Assembly: GCA_002421605.1 (NCBI GenBank)
Contig: DISJ01000003.1
Location: forward strand, 1-64,000
From: Rhodobacteraceae bacterium UBA6213
GTDB taxonomy: Bacteria > Pseudomonadota > Alphaproteobacteria > Rhodobacterales > Rhodobacteraceae
Direction: 5' to 3'
Length of the DNA: 64,000 nt
A model generated the notes under the pieces. That model saw only the letters and a program-made list of their open reading frames with translations, had not been told where the DNA came from and ran no database searches. This document shows, piece after piece, positions 1 to 8,664 of this stretch (the first letter of the stretch is position 1; the number at the start of each line of letters is the position of its first letter). The translations under genes were made by a program, and so were the position numbers.

Positions 1-1231
1 CAATCGCCGAGGCGCGCTTCATCACTGGAACCCAATCTGGGTCGGTGGTGCCGGTGACCAGCACCGCGCCATCGACAAAGCGCGAAATATCAGCGGCGCT
101 TTCGATCATGCAGACTTCGCCCGTAGAAATGGCGCTGCCAACGCTGAGCCCTTTGAGCAGTTGCTTGCCTTTGTCGAGTAGGCGGTAGCTTTTCAGTGCG
201 CCAACATCGACGCGGCTTTGCACGGTTTCAGGGCGCGCTTGCAGGATGTAGAGCAGGCCGGTTTCGCCATCACGCCCCCATTCGATATCCATCGGCTGGC
301 CGTAGTGCTGTTCAATCACCACCGCGTGGCGGGCAAGTTCAAGGATTTCGGCATCCGACAGCACGAAGGATTCGCGCTCCACCTTGGATGTGGGCACGTT
401 GCGCGTGGCGGCAGCGCGCGTGGTGTAAACCATCTTGCGCTCTTTCTCGCCCAAGCTTTTTTGCAGGATCGGGGTCAGCGCGGGATTGGAGAGGAAAGGT
501 TTATAGACCTGATATTCGTCGGGGTTCACCGCGCCCTGCACGACGTTTTCACCCAGACCCCAGGCCGCGTTGATCAGCACCACCTTGTCAAACCCCGACT
601 CGGTGTCGATCGAGAACATCACGCCTGCCCCGCCGAGGTCAGAGCGCACCATGAGTTGCACGCCCACCGACAATGCCACCGCCTCATGCGCATAGCCCTT
701 GAGTGTGCGGTAGCTGATCGCGCGGTCGGTATAAAGCGAGGCATAGCAGCGCCTGCATGCCTCTAGCAGCGCGGCCTCACCACGGACGTTGAGGAAGGTT
801 TCCTGCTGGCCCGCGAACGAGGCGTCTGGCAAGTCTTCGGCGGTGGCAGAGGAACGCACGGCCACGGCCGGGTCGGTTTGCCCGACACGCTCGCCCAAGG
901 CGCGGTAGGCGGCAATGATGTCGGCGCGCATCGCCTCGGGCCAGCGCCCGGCGAAGATTGCGGCGCGGATCGCGGTGCCGGTTTCGGCCAGCGTGGCGCG
1001 GTTTTCCGCCAGCGCGGCAAGTCGCTCGGCCAGCACGGCATCCAGAGCGTTTGCGCCCAGATAGCCGCGAAACGTATCGGCGGTGGTGGCAAAGCCCGGC
1101 GGCACCCGGATACCCTTGTCACCGAGGCTGCGAACCATCTCGCCGAGTGACGAGTTCTTGCCGCCGACAAGCGCCACATCCTTGCGGTTGAGCTTTTCAA
1201 ACCAGATAAGGGTTGCAGAGTCGCGGGCCAT
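1..1231 (-). CDS. ppsA: Phosphoenolpyruvate synthase, N-terminal part (truncated by window edge)
   Basis: Reading the minus strand from the ATG at 1231 gives an uninterrupted frame to the window edge, about 410 residues. The N-terminus (LIWFEKLNRKDVALVGGKN, then SSLGEMV) is the start of the pyruvate/ATP-binding domain of PEP synthase. The last visible residues (VLVTGTTDPDWVPVMKRASA) lie just before the phosphohistidine swivelling domain, so the catalytic His is outside the window. Full-length PpsA is about 790 aa, so roughly half is present. It makes PEP from pyruvate and ATP, for gluconeogenesis. It is divergent from the ABC transporter downstream. Pyruvate phosphate dikinase is less likely, because the opening is PpsA-like. 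Confidence 0.9.
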   Translation of the reverse strand, partial: MARDSATLIWFEKLNRKDVALVGGKNSSLGEMVRSLGDKGIRVPPGFATTADTFRGYLGANALDAVLAERLAALAENRATLAETGTAIRAAIFAGRWPEAMRADIIAAYRALGERVGQTDPAVAVRSSATAEDLPDASFAGQQETFLNVRGEAALLEACRRCYASLYTDRAISYRTLKGYAHEAVALSVGVQLMVRSDLGGAGVMFSIDTESGFDKVVLINAAWGLGENVVQGAVNPDEYQVYKPFLSNPALTPILQKSLGEKERKMVYTTRAAATRNVPTSKVERESFVLSDAEILELARHAVVIEQHYGQPMDIEWGRDGETGLLYILQARPETVQSRVDVGALKSYRLLDKGKQLLKGLSVGSAISTGEVCMIESAADISRFVDGAVLVTGTTDPDWVPVMKRASAI

Positions 1232-1390
1232 GGCGTGTCCTTTCGCAATTGCGATTTTAACGCGCAGAATACACCTTTTAGATAGGCCGCGCCATGATCC
1301 GGGACAAGGCAGCGCACGGCGCGGCAAGCCCCCGTACCGGTGCACAAGCTTTACAGGCGGGCGCAACACGCCTACCTAGGCGCTCGCATC

Positions 1391-3205
1391 ATGACCGATC
1401 GGCAGACAGGCCCACCCATGCTCAAAACCAAGCAACGCCGACTTTTTGCCTGGCTTGACGACCAACTGCTCTGGCGGCTGCTGAGCGACAACATGCGCGC
1501 CCAGACGACCAACTACGGTATCGCCATCGTGGCGATGGTGGTGATTGCCGCCAGCACTGCCGCGACAGCATGGATCATGCGTGACATCATCGATTCCATG
1601 GTTGCCTCGGGCGACCGTGCCAAGGTTTTTGCGGTCGCGCTGACGGTGCTGGTCATCTTTACCGTGCGCGGGGCGGCCAACTACATTCAGGCGGTGTTTC
1701 TAAGTCGCGCTGGCAATAGCGTGATCGCCAACCAGCAGCGCCGCGTTTATGACCGCATCCTGCGCCATGGGGTGGCGTTTTTCAAAGACACGGCCTCGTC
1801 CGATCTGCTGATGCGGGTGACCTATTCGGCGCAGGCGGCGCGCGCGGTGATTGATACCATCGTCACCGCCTTTGTCCGCGACCTGCTGACCCTGATCGGG
1901 CTGGTCGCGGTGATGATTTATCAACAGCCGACGCTGACGCTGTTTTCGCTTTTGATCGCGCCGCTGGCGCTGGTGGGGGTGCGCTACATTCTCAAGCGCG
2001 TGCGCGCGATCGTCGAGCAGGAAATCGCCTCGCTGACCGAGATCATCAAGGTGGTGCAGGAAACCTCGGTCGGCATCCACGTGATCAAGGCGTTCGAGCT
2101 GGAAGAGCAGATGCAGGCGCGGATGAACGCGGCGGTAGCGCAGGTGGAAAAGCGCGCCAACGGCATTGCCCGGTTGCAAGCCGCAACCAGCCCGCTGATG
2201 GAAACGCTGTCGGGCTTTGCGATTGCCGGTGTGGTTGCACTGAGCGCGATCAATATTTTCAGCGATGCGCCGACCACACCGGGGCAGCTGATGTCGTTCA
2301 TCACGGCGCTTTTGATGGCGTATGAGCCGTCAAAGCGGCTGGCAAAAATGCGGGTGTCGATCGAGGCCGGCATGATCGCCGTGCGGCAGATGTTCGAGAT
2401 CATGGATGCGCCGCTGACGCTGATCGAAGTGGCCGATGCGCGCGCCCTGCCCGCAGGCCCCGGCGAGGTGCGCTTTCGCGGCGTGAGCTTTGGCTATGGT
2501 GCCGAGCGCGAGGTGCTGCACGGGCTTGACATCGACTTTCCTGCCGGGCGCACAACCGCGCTGGTGGGCCCCTCTGGGGGGGGCAAATCGACCATCATGG
2601 GGCTGGTGATGCGCCTGTATGACCCTAGTGAGGGCGTGGTGGAAATCGACGGGCACGACCTGCGCGAAACCACCTTTGCCAGCCTGCGCCAGCACATCTC
2701 TTATGTCGGGCAGGAAACGTTTCTGTTTAGCGGCACGGTTGCGCACAATATCGCGCTTGGCCGCCCCGAGGCCAGCGAAGCCGAAATCATCGCCGCCGCG
2801 CGCGCCGCCAACGCGCATGACTTTATCGAGGCAATGCCCAAGGGCTATCAGGCCGATATCGGCGAGAACGGTGGCGCGCTTTCGGGCGGGCAGCGCCAGC
2901 GGCTGGCAATTGCGCGCGCGATCCTGCGCGACTCTGCGATCCTGCTGCTGGACGAGGCAACGAGCGCGCTTGACAGCAAGTCCGAGGCGCTCGTGCAAGA
3001 CGCGCTGGATCATCTGACCGCCGGGCGCACCACCATTGTCATCGCGCACCGACTTTCCACGGTGCTGGGTGCCGACAAGATTGTGGTGATCCGCGACGGC
3101 GAGGCGATCGAGCAAGGCGCGCCGAAAGACCTGCTTTTGCAGCAGGGCGCGTTTCGCGAGCTTTATGAGGCGCAGTTCGGTCGCGTGGCAGTGGCGCAGG
3201 AGTGA
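1391..3205 (+). CDS. ABC transporter, fused permease/ATPase (MsbA/LmrA-like exporter)
   Basis: A half-transporter of about 604 aa. The N-terminal two thirds is a six-helix type I exporter domain (about residues 30-320). The ATPase domain follows, with Walker A GPSGGGKST near 391, signature LSGGQRQR near 497 and Walker B ILLLDEATSALD near 518. It is expected to act as a homodimer in the inner membrane exporting a lipid or lipid-linked/hydrophobic substrate. The frame is open back to a GTG at 1340. ATG at 1391 is preferred because the upstream residues do not look conserved; ATG 1418 is also possible and no site has a clear ribosome binding site. It lies just upstream of the polysaccharide locus but is separated from it by an AT-rich gap, so a role in polysaccharide export is not shown. 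Confidence 0.9.
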   Translation: MTDRQTGPPMLKTKQRRLFAWLDDQLLWRLLSDNMRAQTTNYGIAIVAMVVIAASTAATAWIMRDIIDSMVASGDRAKVFAVALTVLVIFTVRGAANYIQAVFLSRAGNSVIANQQRRVYDRILRHGVAFFKDTASSDLLMRVTYSAQAARAVIDTIVTAFVRDLLTLIGLVAVMIYQQPTLTLFSLLIAPLALVGVRYILKRVRAIVEQEIASLTEIIKVVQETSVGIHVIKAFELEEQMQARMNAAVAQVEKRANGIARLQAATSPLMETLSGFAIAGVVALSAINIFSDAPTTPGQLMSFITALLMAYEPSKRLAKMRVSIEAGMIAVRQMFEIMDAPLTLIEVADARALPAGPGEVRFRGVSFGYGAEREVLHGLDIDFPAGRTTALVGPSGGGKSTIMGLVMRLYDPSEGVVEIDGHDLRETTFASLRQHISYVGQETFLFSGTVAHNIALGRPEASEAEIIAAARAANAHDFIEAMPKGYQADIGENGGALSGGQRQRLAIARAILRDSAILLLDEATSALDSKSEALVQDALDHLTAGRTTIVIAHRLSTVLGADKIVVIRDGEAIEQGAPKDLLLQQGAFRELYEAQFGRVAVAQE

Positions 3206-3535
3206 TTGGCTCGTCATACCGTAGGGCCAAGAGGGTCGAAACTACGGGCGAATCTGATCGCATTTGTGAAATGACGTGTCGTGGCAGAATCGATTTGCGA
3301 CGAAGCAAATACTACATTTTGGGGTCGCTGCCAGAATATGCACATGTCAACCTAGTCTTATTGGTAGGTATAACATGTGATTTCAACTACTTGATTTCCT
3401 TGGTTTCATTTATACTTAAGCTTGAGTGAAGAGACGTTGGAGGCAGGGGAGAAAAAGGAAACGATAGGGGTTCTGCCAAGCCCTAGCTCCCCAGATTGCG
3501 CCGACGCCTCGCAGTGCTCGCGAAGGGGGAAAGTA
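3206..3535 (+). other. AT-rich intergenic control region upstream of the polysaccharide locus
   Basis: 330 bases with no convincing gene. The second half (about 3290-3425) is markedly more AT-rich than its surroundings. A TATACT at 3411-3416 could be a -10 box, but the nearest TTGATT (3391-3396) is only 14 bases away, so the promoter is not settled. The stretch also holds the ACATGT inverted repeat listed separately. Short open frames across it have no ribosome binding site or recognisable product. It probably carries the promoter and operators of the first polysaccharide operon. Confidence 0.5.
3342..3378. repeat. Imperfect inverted repeat with two ACATGT ends, candidate operator
   Basis: The left arm is ACATGT-CA-ACCTA (3342-3354) and the right arm is TAGGT-ATA-ACATGT (3365-3378). 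The arms are complementary except for a small bulge, and each end is itself a 6-base palindrome. The centres of the two ACATGT boxes are 31 bases apart, about three helical turns, which suits a dimeric or cooperative regulator. It sits some 160-190 bases upstream of the UDP-xylose synthase start. The regulator is unknown. Confidence 0.4.
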
Positions 3536-4573
3536 ATGGCTGGGGAAATTCTTTCTTTTGGTGCGAATTGCAGTGCCGAGTTCGCATTGCTAGGTCACCG
3601 TGAAAAATCGGTTCTTGTTGCCGGTGGCGCGGGGTTCTTGGGTTCACACATCTGCGCGCGATTAATTGCTGCCGGACGGCGCGTCATCTGTGTTGATAAT
3701 CTGATGACCGGTAGCCTGCGCAATGTAAGTGAGTTGGCAAACGACTCTCTTTTCTGCTTCCATCTTCATGATGTGATCCACCCGCTGGCGATTGGCGAGC
3801 CGATTGGCGAGATCTATAATCTCGCGTGCCCAGCCTCGCCCGAAAAGTACCAGCGCGACCCGCTGCATACGTTCCAAACCTCGGTGCGGGGCGCGGAAAA
3901 TCTGCTGATGCTGGCGCAGACCAAGGGGGCGCGCATCTTGCAGGCCTCGACATCCGAGGTTTACGGCGACCCGGACATCTCGCCCCAACCCGAAAGTTAC
4001 CGGGGTGCTGTCAACACCTTCGGGCCACGCGCCTGTTATGACGAGGGCAAGCGCGCCGCTGAAATGCTGTTTTACGAATACAGCGCGCATGGCGGGGTGG
4101 AGGCGCGCGTGGCGCGGATATTCAATACCTACGGGCCGCAAATGGCGTATGATGACGGTCGTGTGGTTTCCAATTTTATCGTGCAGGCGCTGATGGGGCG
4201 GCCAATCACAGTTTATGGTGACGGATCACAGACTCGCTCGTTCTGCTATGTCGATGATATGGTGGACGGGTTGATGGCGCTGATGGAAAGCCCGCCCGAT
4301 TGCCAAGGCCCAATGAACCTTGGTAACCCGGTCGAGTTTTCGGTGCTGGAACTGGCGCAAAAGGTTTTGGCCAAGACCGGCTCGCGCTCGCAGATCGTGC
4401 GTCGCCCTTTGCCCACCGACGATCCGCGCCAGCGCCGCCCCGATATCAGCCGTGCGCACGAAAAGCTCGGGTTTGCGCCCAAGATCGCGCTGGATGAAGG
4501 GCTCGACGCCACCATCGCCCATTTCTCGAGAGTTTTGGGCAATGTTGGGGAACCTATCAAGCAGGTGGTGTGA
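3536..4573 (+). CDS. UDP-glucuronate decarboxylase (UDP-xylose synthase), SDR family
   Basis: 345 aa. It decarboxylates UDP-glucuronate to UDP-xylose, using bound NAD. The Rossmann motif GGAGFLGSH is near residue 30, the STSEVYGDP stretch follows, the catalytic Tyr-Lys pair lies in CYDEGKRAAE (about 167-171), and FNTYGP and DGSQTRSFCYVDD match UXS enzymes closely. The frame is open back to 3422, but ATG 3536 is chosen because it follows AAGGGGG at good spacing. It is the first gene of the polysaccharide operon and overlaps the next start. Its substrate would come from the UDP-glucose dehydrogenase encoded at 10273-11577. Confidence 0.88.
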   Translation: MAGEILSFGANCSAEFALLGHREKSVLVAGGAGFLGSHICARLIAAGRRVICVDNLMTGSLRNVSELANDSLFCFHLHDVIHPLAIGEPIGEIYNLACPASPEKYQRDPLHTFQTSVRGAENLLMLAQTKGARILQASTSEVYGDPDISPQPESYRGAVNTFGPRACYDEGKRAAEMLFYEYSAHGGVEARVARIFNTYGPQMAYDDGRVVSNFIVQALMGRPITVYGDGSQTRSFCYVDDMVDGLMALMESPPDCQGPMNLGNPVEFSVLELAQKVLAKTGSRSQIVRRPLPTDDPRQRRPDISRAHEKLGFAPKIALDEGLDATIAHFSRVLGNVGEPIKQVV

Positions 4574-5580
4574 TGGGCAGCGGCGCGCGCGTTCTGGTTA
4601 CCGGAGGTGCGGGTTTCATCGGTTCGCACGCGGCCAAGGCACTGGCCCAGGCGGGGCATCTGCCGGTGGTTTTCGATACGCTGGAAATCGGCCATGCCGA
4701 CGCTGTGCGCTGGGGCCCGCTGGAGGTGGGCGACGTGCGCGACGGGGCAGCACTTGATGCGGCCATAGCCAAGCACCGGATCGAGGCGGTGATGCATTTT
4801 GCCGCCTATGCCTATGTCGGGGAATCGATGCAGAACCCGGCGAAATATTACGGCAACAACGTCGCGGGGATGATTTCGCTGCTGGCAGCGTGTCGGCGCG
4901 CAGGGGTGGCGCAGATCGTGTTTTCGTCAAGTTGCGCAACCTACGGTCTGCCCGAGCGGTTGCCGATAACCGAAGATGCGCCGCAGCGCCCGATCAACCC
5001 TTACGGTCGCACCAAGCTGATCTGCGAACAGATGCTGCGCGATCATGCGGCGGCCTACGGGCTTGGCTTTGCGGCGCTGCGCTATTTCAATGCGGCCGGG
5101 GCCGACCCCGAAGGTGAATTGGGCGAGCGGCACGACCCGGAAACGCATCTGATCCCGCTGGCATTGATGGCGGCGTCGGGGCGCGGGGCAGCGCTGGCGA
5201 TCATGGGCACCGATTATGCGACCCCTGACGGCACCTGCATTCGCGACTACATCCATGTGGCCGATCTTGCGCGCGCGCATCTGCTGGCGCTTGAACATCT
5301 GCGGGCGGGTGGTGGCACGCTGGCGCTAAACCTTGGCAGCGGCGTAGGCCATTCGGTGCGCGAAATCGTGCAGGCGGTCGAGCGGGTCACGGGGCGCGCG
5401 GTGCCGCACCGCGACGGCGCGCGGCGCGCGGGCGACCCGCCGGTGTTGACCGCCGATCCGGCGCGCGCCGCCGAGGTGCTGGGGTTTCGCACCACCCATT
5501 CGGACCTTGACCAAATCCTTGCCGATGCCGCGCCCTGGTTCGGGCTGAAGGTGAAAGCGAAACATGCGCGATATGCGTGA
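4573..5580 (+). CDS. galE: UDP-glucose 4-epimerase
   Basis: 335 aa SDR-family epimerase interconverting UDP-glucose and UDP-galactose. Visible are GGAGFIGSH near residue 11, the SSSCATYG segment, the catalytic YGRTK (about 143), the ALRYFNAAGADP segment typical of GalE, and GTCIRDYIHV. The start ATG at 4573 shares a base with the stop of the preceding gene (TGATG), so the two are translationally coupled. The 3' end overlaps the glycosyltransferase by 17 bases. Position in the operon suggests it feeds the neighbouring polysaccharide synthase. Confidence 0.9.
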   Translation: MGSGARVLVTGGAGFIGSHAAKALAQAGHLPVVFDTLEIGHADAVRWGPLEVGDVRDGAALDAAIAKHRIEAVMHFAAYAYVGESMQNPAKYYGNNVAGMISLLAACRRAGVAQIVFSSSCATYGLPERLPITEDAPQRPINPYGRTKLICEQMLRDHAAAYGLGFAALRYFNAAGADPEGELGERHDPETHLIPLALMAASGRGAALAIMGTDYATPDGTCIRDYIHVADLARAHLLALEHLRAGGGTLALNLGSGVGHSVREIVQAVERVTGRAVPHRDGARRAGDPPVLTADPARAAEVLGFRTTHSDLDQILADAAPWFGLKVKAKHARYA

Positions 5581-7393
5581 ACCAATGACCACGACCTTGG
5601 AAGGACCAGCCGCCTATGCGCTGCGCCCGGTGCTGCGCGGCGGGGCACGCTGGCGCTATTGGGTGGTGATCGCGCTTTGGGCCGCGGCGGGTGTGTTTTT
5701 CTGGGCATGGTGGTTACAGCGCGCGCATGTGCTTGAACCGGTGCGCTTTATTGCCGTGACGCTGCCGCTCGTCTGGGTCTATTGGATGCAGGTCTATTTC
5801 ATGGTGGTGTTCGTGTTGGCGCGCGTGGCAGGTGCGCCGGTGCCGCCGCCCGGAACACTGCGGGTGGCGATGATCGTGACCAAGACGCCCTCGGAACCTT
5901 TCGAGGTGTTGCAGCGCACGCTGAGTGCGATGCTGGCGCAGGATTATCCGCACGACACCTGGATTGCCGATGAAGACCCCACTCCCGAAACGCTGGCCTG
6001 GTGTAGCGCGCACGGTGTGCGGGTATCCTCGCGCAAGGGTGTGGTCGAGTACCATCAGCCGGTCTGGCCACGCCGGACGCGTTGCAAGGAAGGCAATCTG
6101 GCCTATTTCTACGACCATTTCGGCTACGAGCTTTACGATGTCGTTAGCCAGCTTGATGCCGACCATGTGCCGCAGCCGGGGTATCTACGCGAGATTTTGC
6201 GCCCCTTCGCAGACCCCGGCGTGGGCTATGTGAGTGCGCCGAGCATCTGCAACGCCAATGCCGCAGAAAGCTGGGCGGCGCGCACCCGGCTGCATGTCGA
6301 GGCGGGTTTTCACGGGGTATTTCAAACCGGCTACACCGGGGCGCTGGCGCCGATGTGCATCGGCTCGCACTACGCAGTGCGCACCAAGGCGCTGCGGGCG
6401 ATTGGCGGGCTTGGCCCGGAACTGGCCGAGGACCATTCAACCTCGATGCTGATGAACGCGGGCGGCTGGCGCGGTGTGCACGCTATTGATGCGATCGCTT
6501 ACGGCGACGGCCCTGCAACATTGACCGACATGGTGACGCAAGAGTTTCAATGGTCGCGCAGCCTGTTGACGCTGCTGTTGTCGCATACCTCGCGCTATGT
6601 CGCGCATCTGCCACTGCGGCTGAAGTTTCTGTTCGTGTTCTGCCAGCTTTGGTATCCGCTGTTCGCGCTGACCACGGCGCTGATGTATCTGATGCCGATT
6701 GCGGCGGTGACGTTTGATATGCGCTTTGCCGATGTCACCTACCCCAGCTTTGTGGGCCACATGCTGCCCACAGTGGTGGTGCTGACCTTCTTTGCCTTCA
6801 TGTTGAAATGGGATGGGCTGATGCGGCCGCGCGACGCCAGCATCGTCAGTTGGGAAAAGGCACTGTTCATGCCTCTGCAATGGCCATGGGTGCTTTGGGG
6901 TTGCGTCATGGCAGTGCGCGACAAGCTGACGGGAAATTTCGTCGATTTTCGCATAACCCCGAAAGGCGCTGCCGTCAGCCGTCGCCTGCCATTCAAGGTG
7001 CTTGGGGTTTATGTGGCGCTGGCGCTGGGTTGCATTCTGCCCGTGCTTTTTGCACCCGAGGCGCAGGAAGCGCGCGGCTTCTATTTGTTGCTGACGTTCA
7101 ACGCCATCATTTACACCGCGATCGTCGGCGTGATCGTTGTGCATCATCGCAAAGAAAGCGGCACGAATTGGCGCGCGCAGGCGCGCGATACCTTCGCGCA
7201 TTTCGGGGTGACGACGGCGCTGATTGCACTGGTCGCCACCTCACTGGCCTTGCACGCGACCGAAAGTCTGCACGCGCTCGCCTACGGGCTTGAACCACTG
7301 CACATCACCAAGGCTGAATACCCGATTTCGGGCGCCGCAAGCGCGCGAGATGGGCCGACGGTGGTGTTCCGTTTTGACGTTGGTTGGAATTGA
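5564..7393 (+). CDS. Membrane glycosyltransferase family 2, cellulose-synthase-like
   Basis: 609 aa. Two N-terminal membrane helices (about 30-85) precede a GT2 catalytic domain and several C-terminal helices (about 355 onward). Processive-synthase motifs are present in modified form: ADED (about 136) for the first Asp motif, QLDADH (about 198) for DxD, AEDHS (about 288) for TED, and QEFQWSRS (about 326) in place of QxxRW. The tail after the last helices shows no PilZ-type RxxxR...DxSxxG motif. It probably polymerises and extrudes a beta-glycan across the inner membrane. The acceptor and sugar cannot be told from sequence. The start overlaps galE; ATG codons at 5573 and 5585 are alternatives. 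The next gene is a secreted glycosidase. Confidence 0.85.
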   Translation: MRDMREPMTTTLEGPAAYALRPVLRGGARWRYWVVIALWAAAGVFFWAWWLQRAHVLEPVRFIAVTLPLVWVYWMQVYFMVVFVLARVAGAPVPPPGTLRVAMIVTKTPSEPFEVLQRTLSAMLAQDYPHDTWIADEDPTPETLAWCSAHGVRVSSRKGVVEYHQPVWPRRTRCKEGNLAYFYDHFGYELYDVVSQLDADHVPQPGYLREILRPFADPGVGYVSAPSICNANAAESWAARTRLHVEAGFHGVFQTGYTGALAPMCIGSHYAVRTKALRAIGGLGPELAEDHSTSMLMNAGGWRGVHAIDAIAYGDGPATLTDMVTQEFQWSRSLLTLLLSHTSRYVAHLPLRLKFLFVFCQLWYPLFALTTALMYLMPIAAVTFDMRFADVTYPSFVGHMLPTVVVLTFFAFMLKWDGLMRPRDASIVSWEKALFMPLQWPWVLWGCVMAVRDKLTGNFVDFRITPKGAAVSRRLPFKVLGVYVALALGCILPVLFAPEAQEARGFYLLLTFNAIIYTAIVGVIVVHHRKESGTNWRAQARDTFAHFGVTTALIALVATSLALHATESLHALAYGLEPLHITKAEYPISGAASARDGPTVVFRFDVGWN

Positions 7394-7429
7394 TCGCTCC
7401 ACACTGGGGCAAATTGGGGAGAGACTGTC

Positions 7430-8347
7430 ATGAAACCGAGAATGGAAGGCCTTTCGAACAAGAGCCACGGCGCGGAATTTCTGGCGCTCGCCCTTGCTGC
7501 GGGAATGGTGCTGGCTGGGGCACCCACACTGGCCGCCCCGCCCGGAACGGTACCATTCGGTGCCTATGACCCCGAGGGCAACTTTGCCGACGACCCTGTA
7601 CCGATCATCGAACACGTCTTTTTGCCATGGGAGGACGTGTTCCTACCGTCACTGACCGATGCCGACGCCTACGCGTTGGAACGCGGCCGCGCGCTGCTGG
7701 TCACGCTTGAACCTTGGACTTGGTCGCGCAGTGAGCGCAACACGCCCGACTATCTGCGCGCAGGTATTGCGGACGGCACGTATGATGTGAACATGCGTAC
7801 GATCTGCGGGGTTCTCGATACGCTGAAAAGCCCGGTGACGCTGCGCTGGGGCCACGAGATGGATGACGAAAGCGGTCAGTTCATCTGGGCGGGCTGGGAG
7901 CCGTCGGACTATATCCCGGCGTATCGGCGGATGATCGATATCTGCCGCGAGGCGGCGCCAAACATCACCGTGATGTGGTCGCCGCTGGGCGACGAGGGGA
8001 TGGAGCTTTACTACCCCGGTGACGACTACGTCGATCTGGTCGGCCTTTCAGTTTTCGGCCTGCAAGCGTGGGATCAAGCGAAATACGGCCATGATCGCAC
8101 CTTTGTCGAGATTCTGGCGCCGCGTTACGAGCGCGCGGCCACGTTTGGCAAGCCGGTGGTTGTGGCAGAGCTGGGCTATGTCGGGCGCGCGCCCTACATC
8201 GCAGATTGGGAAAACTCGGTCCGTGTGGCGTACCCCGAGTTTCCCAATCTGGTAGGGGTGGTCTATTTCAACTTCCCGGAAGTCTATGCGTGGCCCGATG
8301 GATTCGGGCGGCCTGACTGGCGCATCGACCACCGCACGCTGCCGTGA
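7430..8347 (+). CDS. Secreted glycoside hydrolase, GH26-like (beta-mannanase/lichenase fold)
   Basis: 305 aa. A signal peptide covers about residues 1-36 (hydrophobic core EFLALALAAGMVLAG, cleavage near TLAA/PP). The mature part looks like a clan-A (beta/alpha)8 barrel: RWGHEMDDESG (about 139-149) matches the RxHEMN acid/base motif of GH26, and VVVAELGY (about 243-250) fits the nucleophile strand. The Asn after the usual HEM is replaced by Asp. It follows the synthase by 36 bases, preceded by GGGGAGAG. It could trim or release the nascent polysaccharide in the periplasm, as BcsZ does for cellulose, but with an unrelated enzyme family. The substrate is unknown. Confidence 0.78.
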   Translation: MKPRMEGLSNKSHGAEFLALALAAGMVLAGAPTLAAPPGTVPFGAYDPEGNFADDPVPIIEHVFLPWEDVFLPSLTDADAYALERGRALLVTLEPWTWSRSERNTPDYLRAGIADGTYDVNMRTICGVLDTLKSPVTLRWGHEMDDESGQFIWAGWEPSDYIPAYRRMIDICREAAPNITVMWSPLGDEGMELYYPGDDYVDLVGLSVFGLQAWDQAKYGHDRTFVEILAPRYERAATFGKPVVVAELGYVGRAPYIADWENSVRVAYPEFPNLVGVVYFNFPEVYAWPDGFGRPDWRIDHRTLP

Positions 8348-8664
8348 GCCAAAAGGCGGGGTTGCGCTGCTTTAGCTGATGGCGCGGCACAATCCTGCGG
8401 CATCCAGCCGCACCACAACTAGTATAGGCGGAAACCCGCCACCACTATCTGATGCGCCAAGCGCCTAAGTTCTAACGATTTTCGGGGCGCTTCGGCGCCC
8501 CCTATTTTTTGCCCCATTGCCGCCCCGGTTCTGACCCAATTGACGAATAAACCTACCGCTAGGTAAGGAGTTCGCAATACCGCATCGGCTCCCGTGCGTC
8601 GCAAGACCAGCTTTCCAGCGCGACTCACCCTCGAACCGACGGTCAGAAACGAGGGACGAGCAAA
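8348..8664 (+). other. Intergenic region with terminator and leader of the small secreted protein gene
   Basis: 317 bases without a gene. The first half carries the UUCG-loop terminator at 8484-8510. The second half is the untranslated leader of the small secreted protein gene, ending in GAGGGACGAG just before the ATG at 8665. A TTGACG lies at 8540-8545, but I see no convincing -10 at normal spacing. Confidence 0.45.
8484..8510 (+). terminator. Rho-independent terminator of the first polysaccharide operon
   Basis: GGGGCGC (8484-8490), loop TTCG, then GCGCCCC (8495-8501): a perfect 7-bp stem closed by the very stable UUCG tetraloop and followed by CTATTTTTT. It lies 137 bases after the glycosidase stop. 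Confidence 0.85.

Noticed and set aside
3202..3429. 75-codon open frame in the AT-rich gap
   Set aside because: No ribosome binding site, no recognisable features, and it overlaps the stop of the ABC transporter and the control region.
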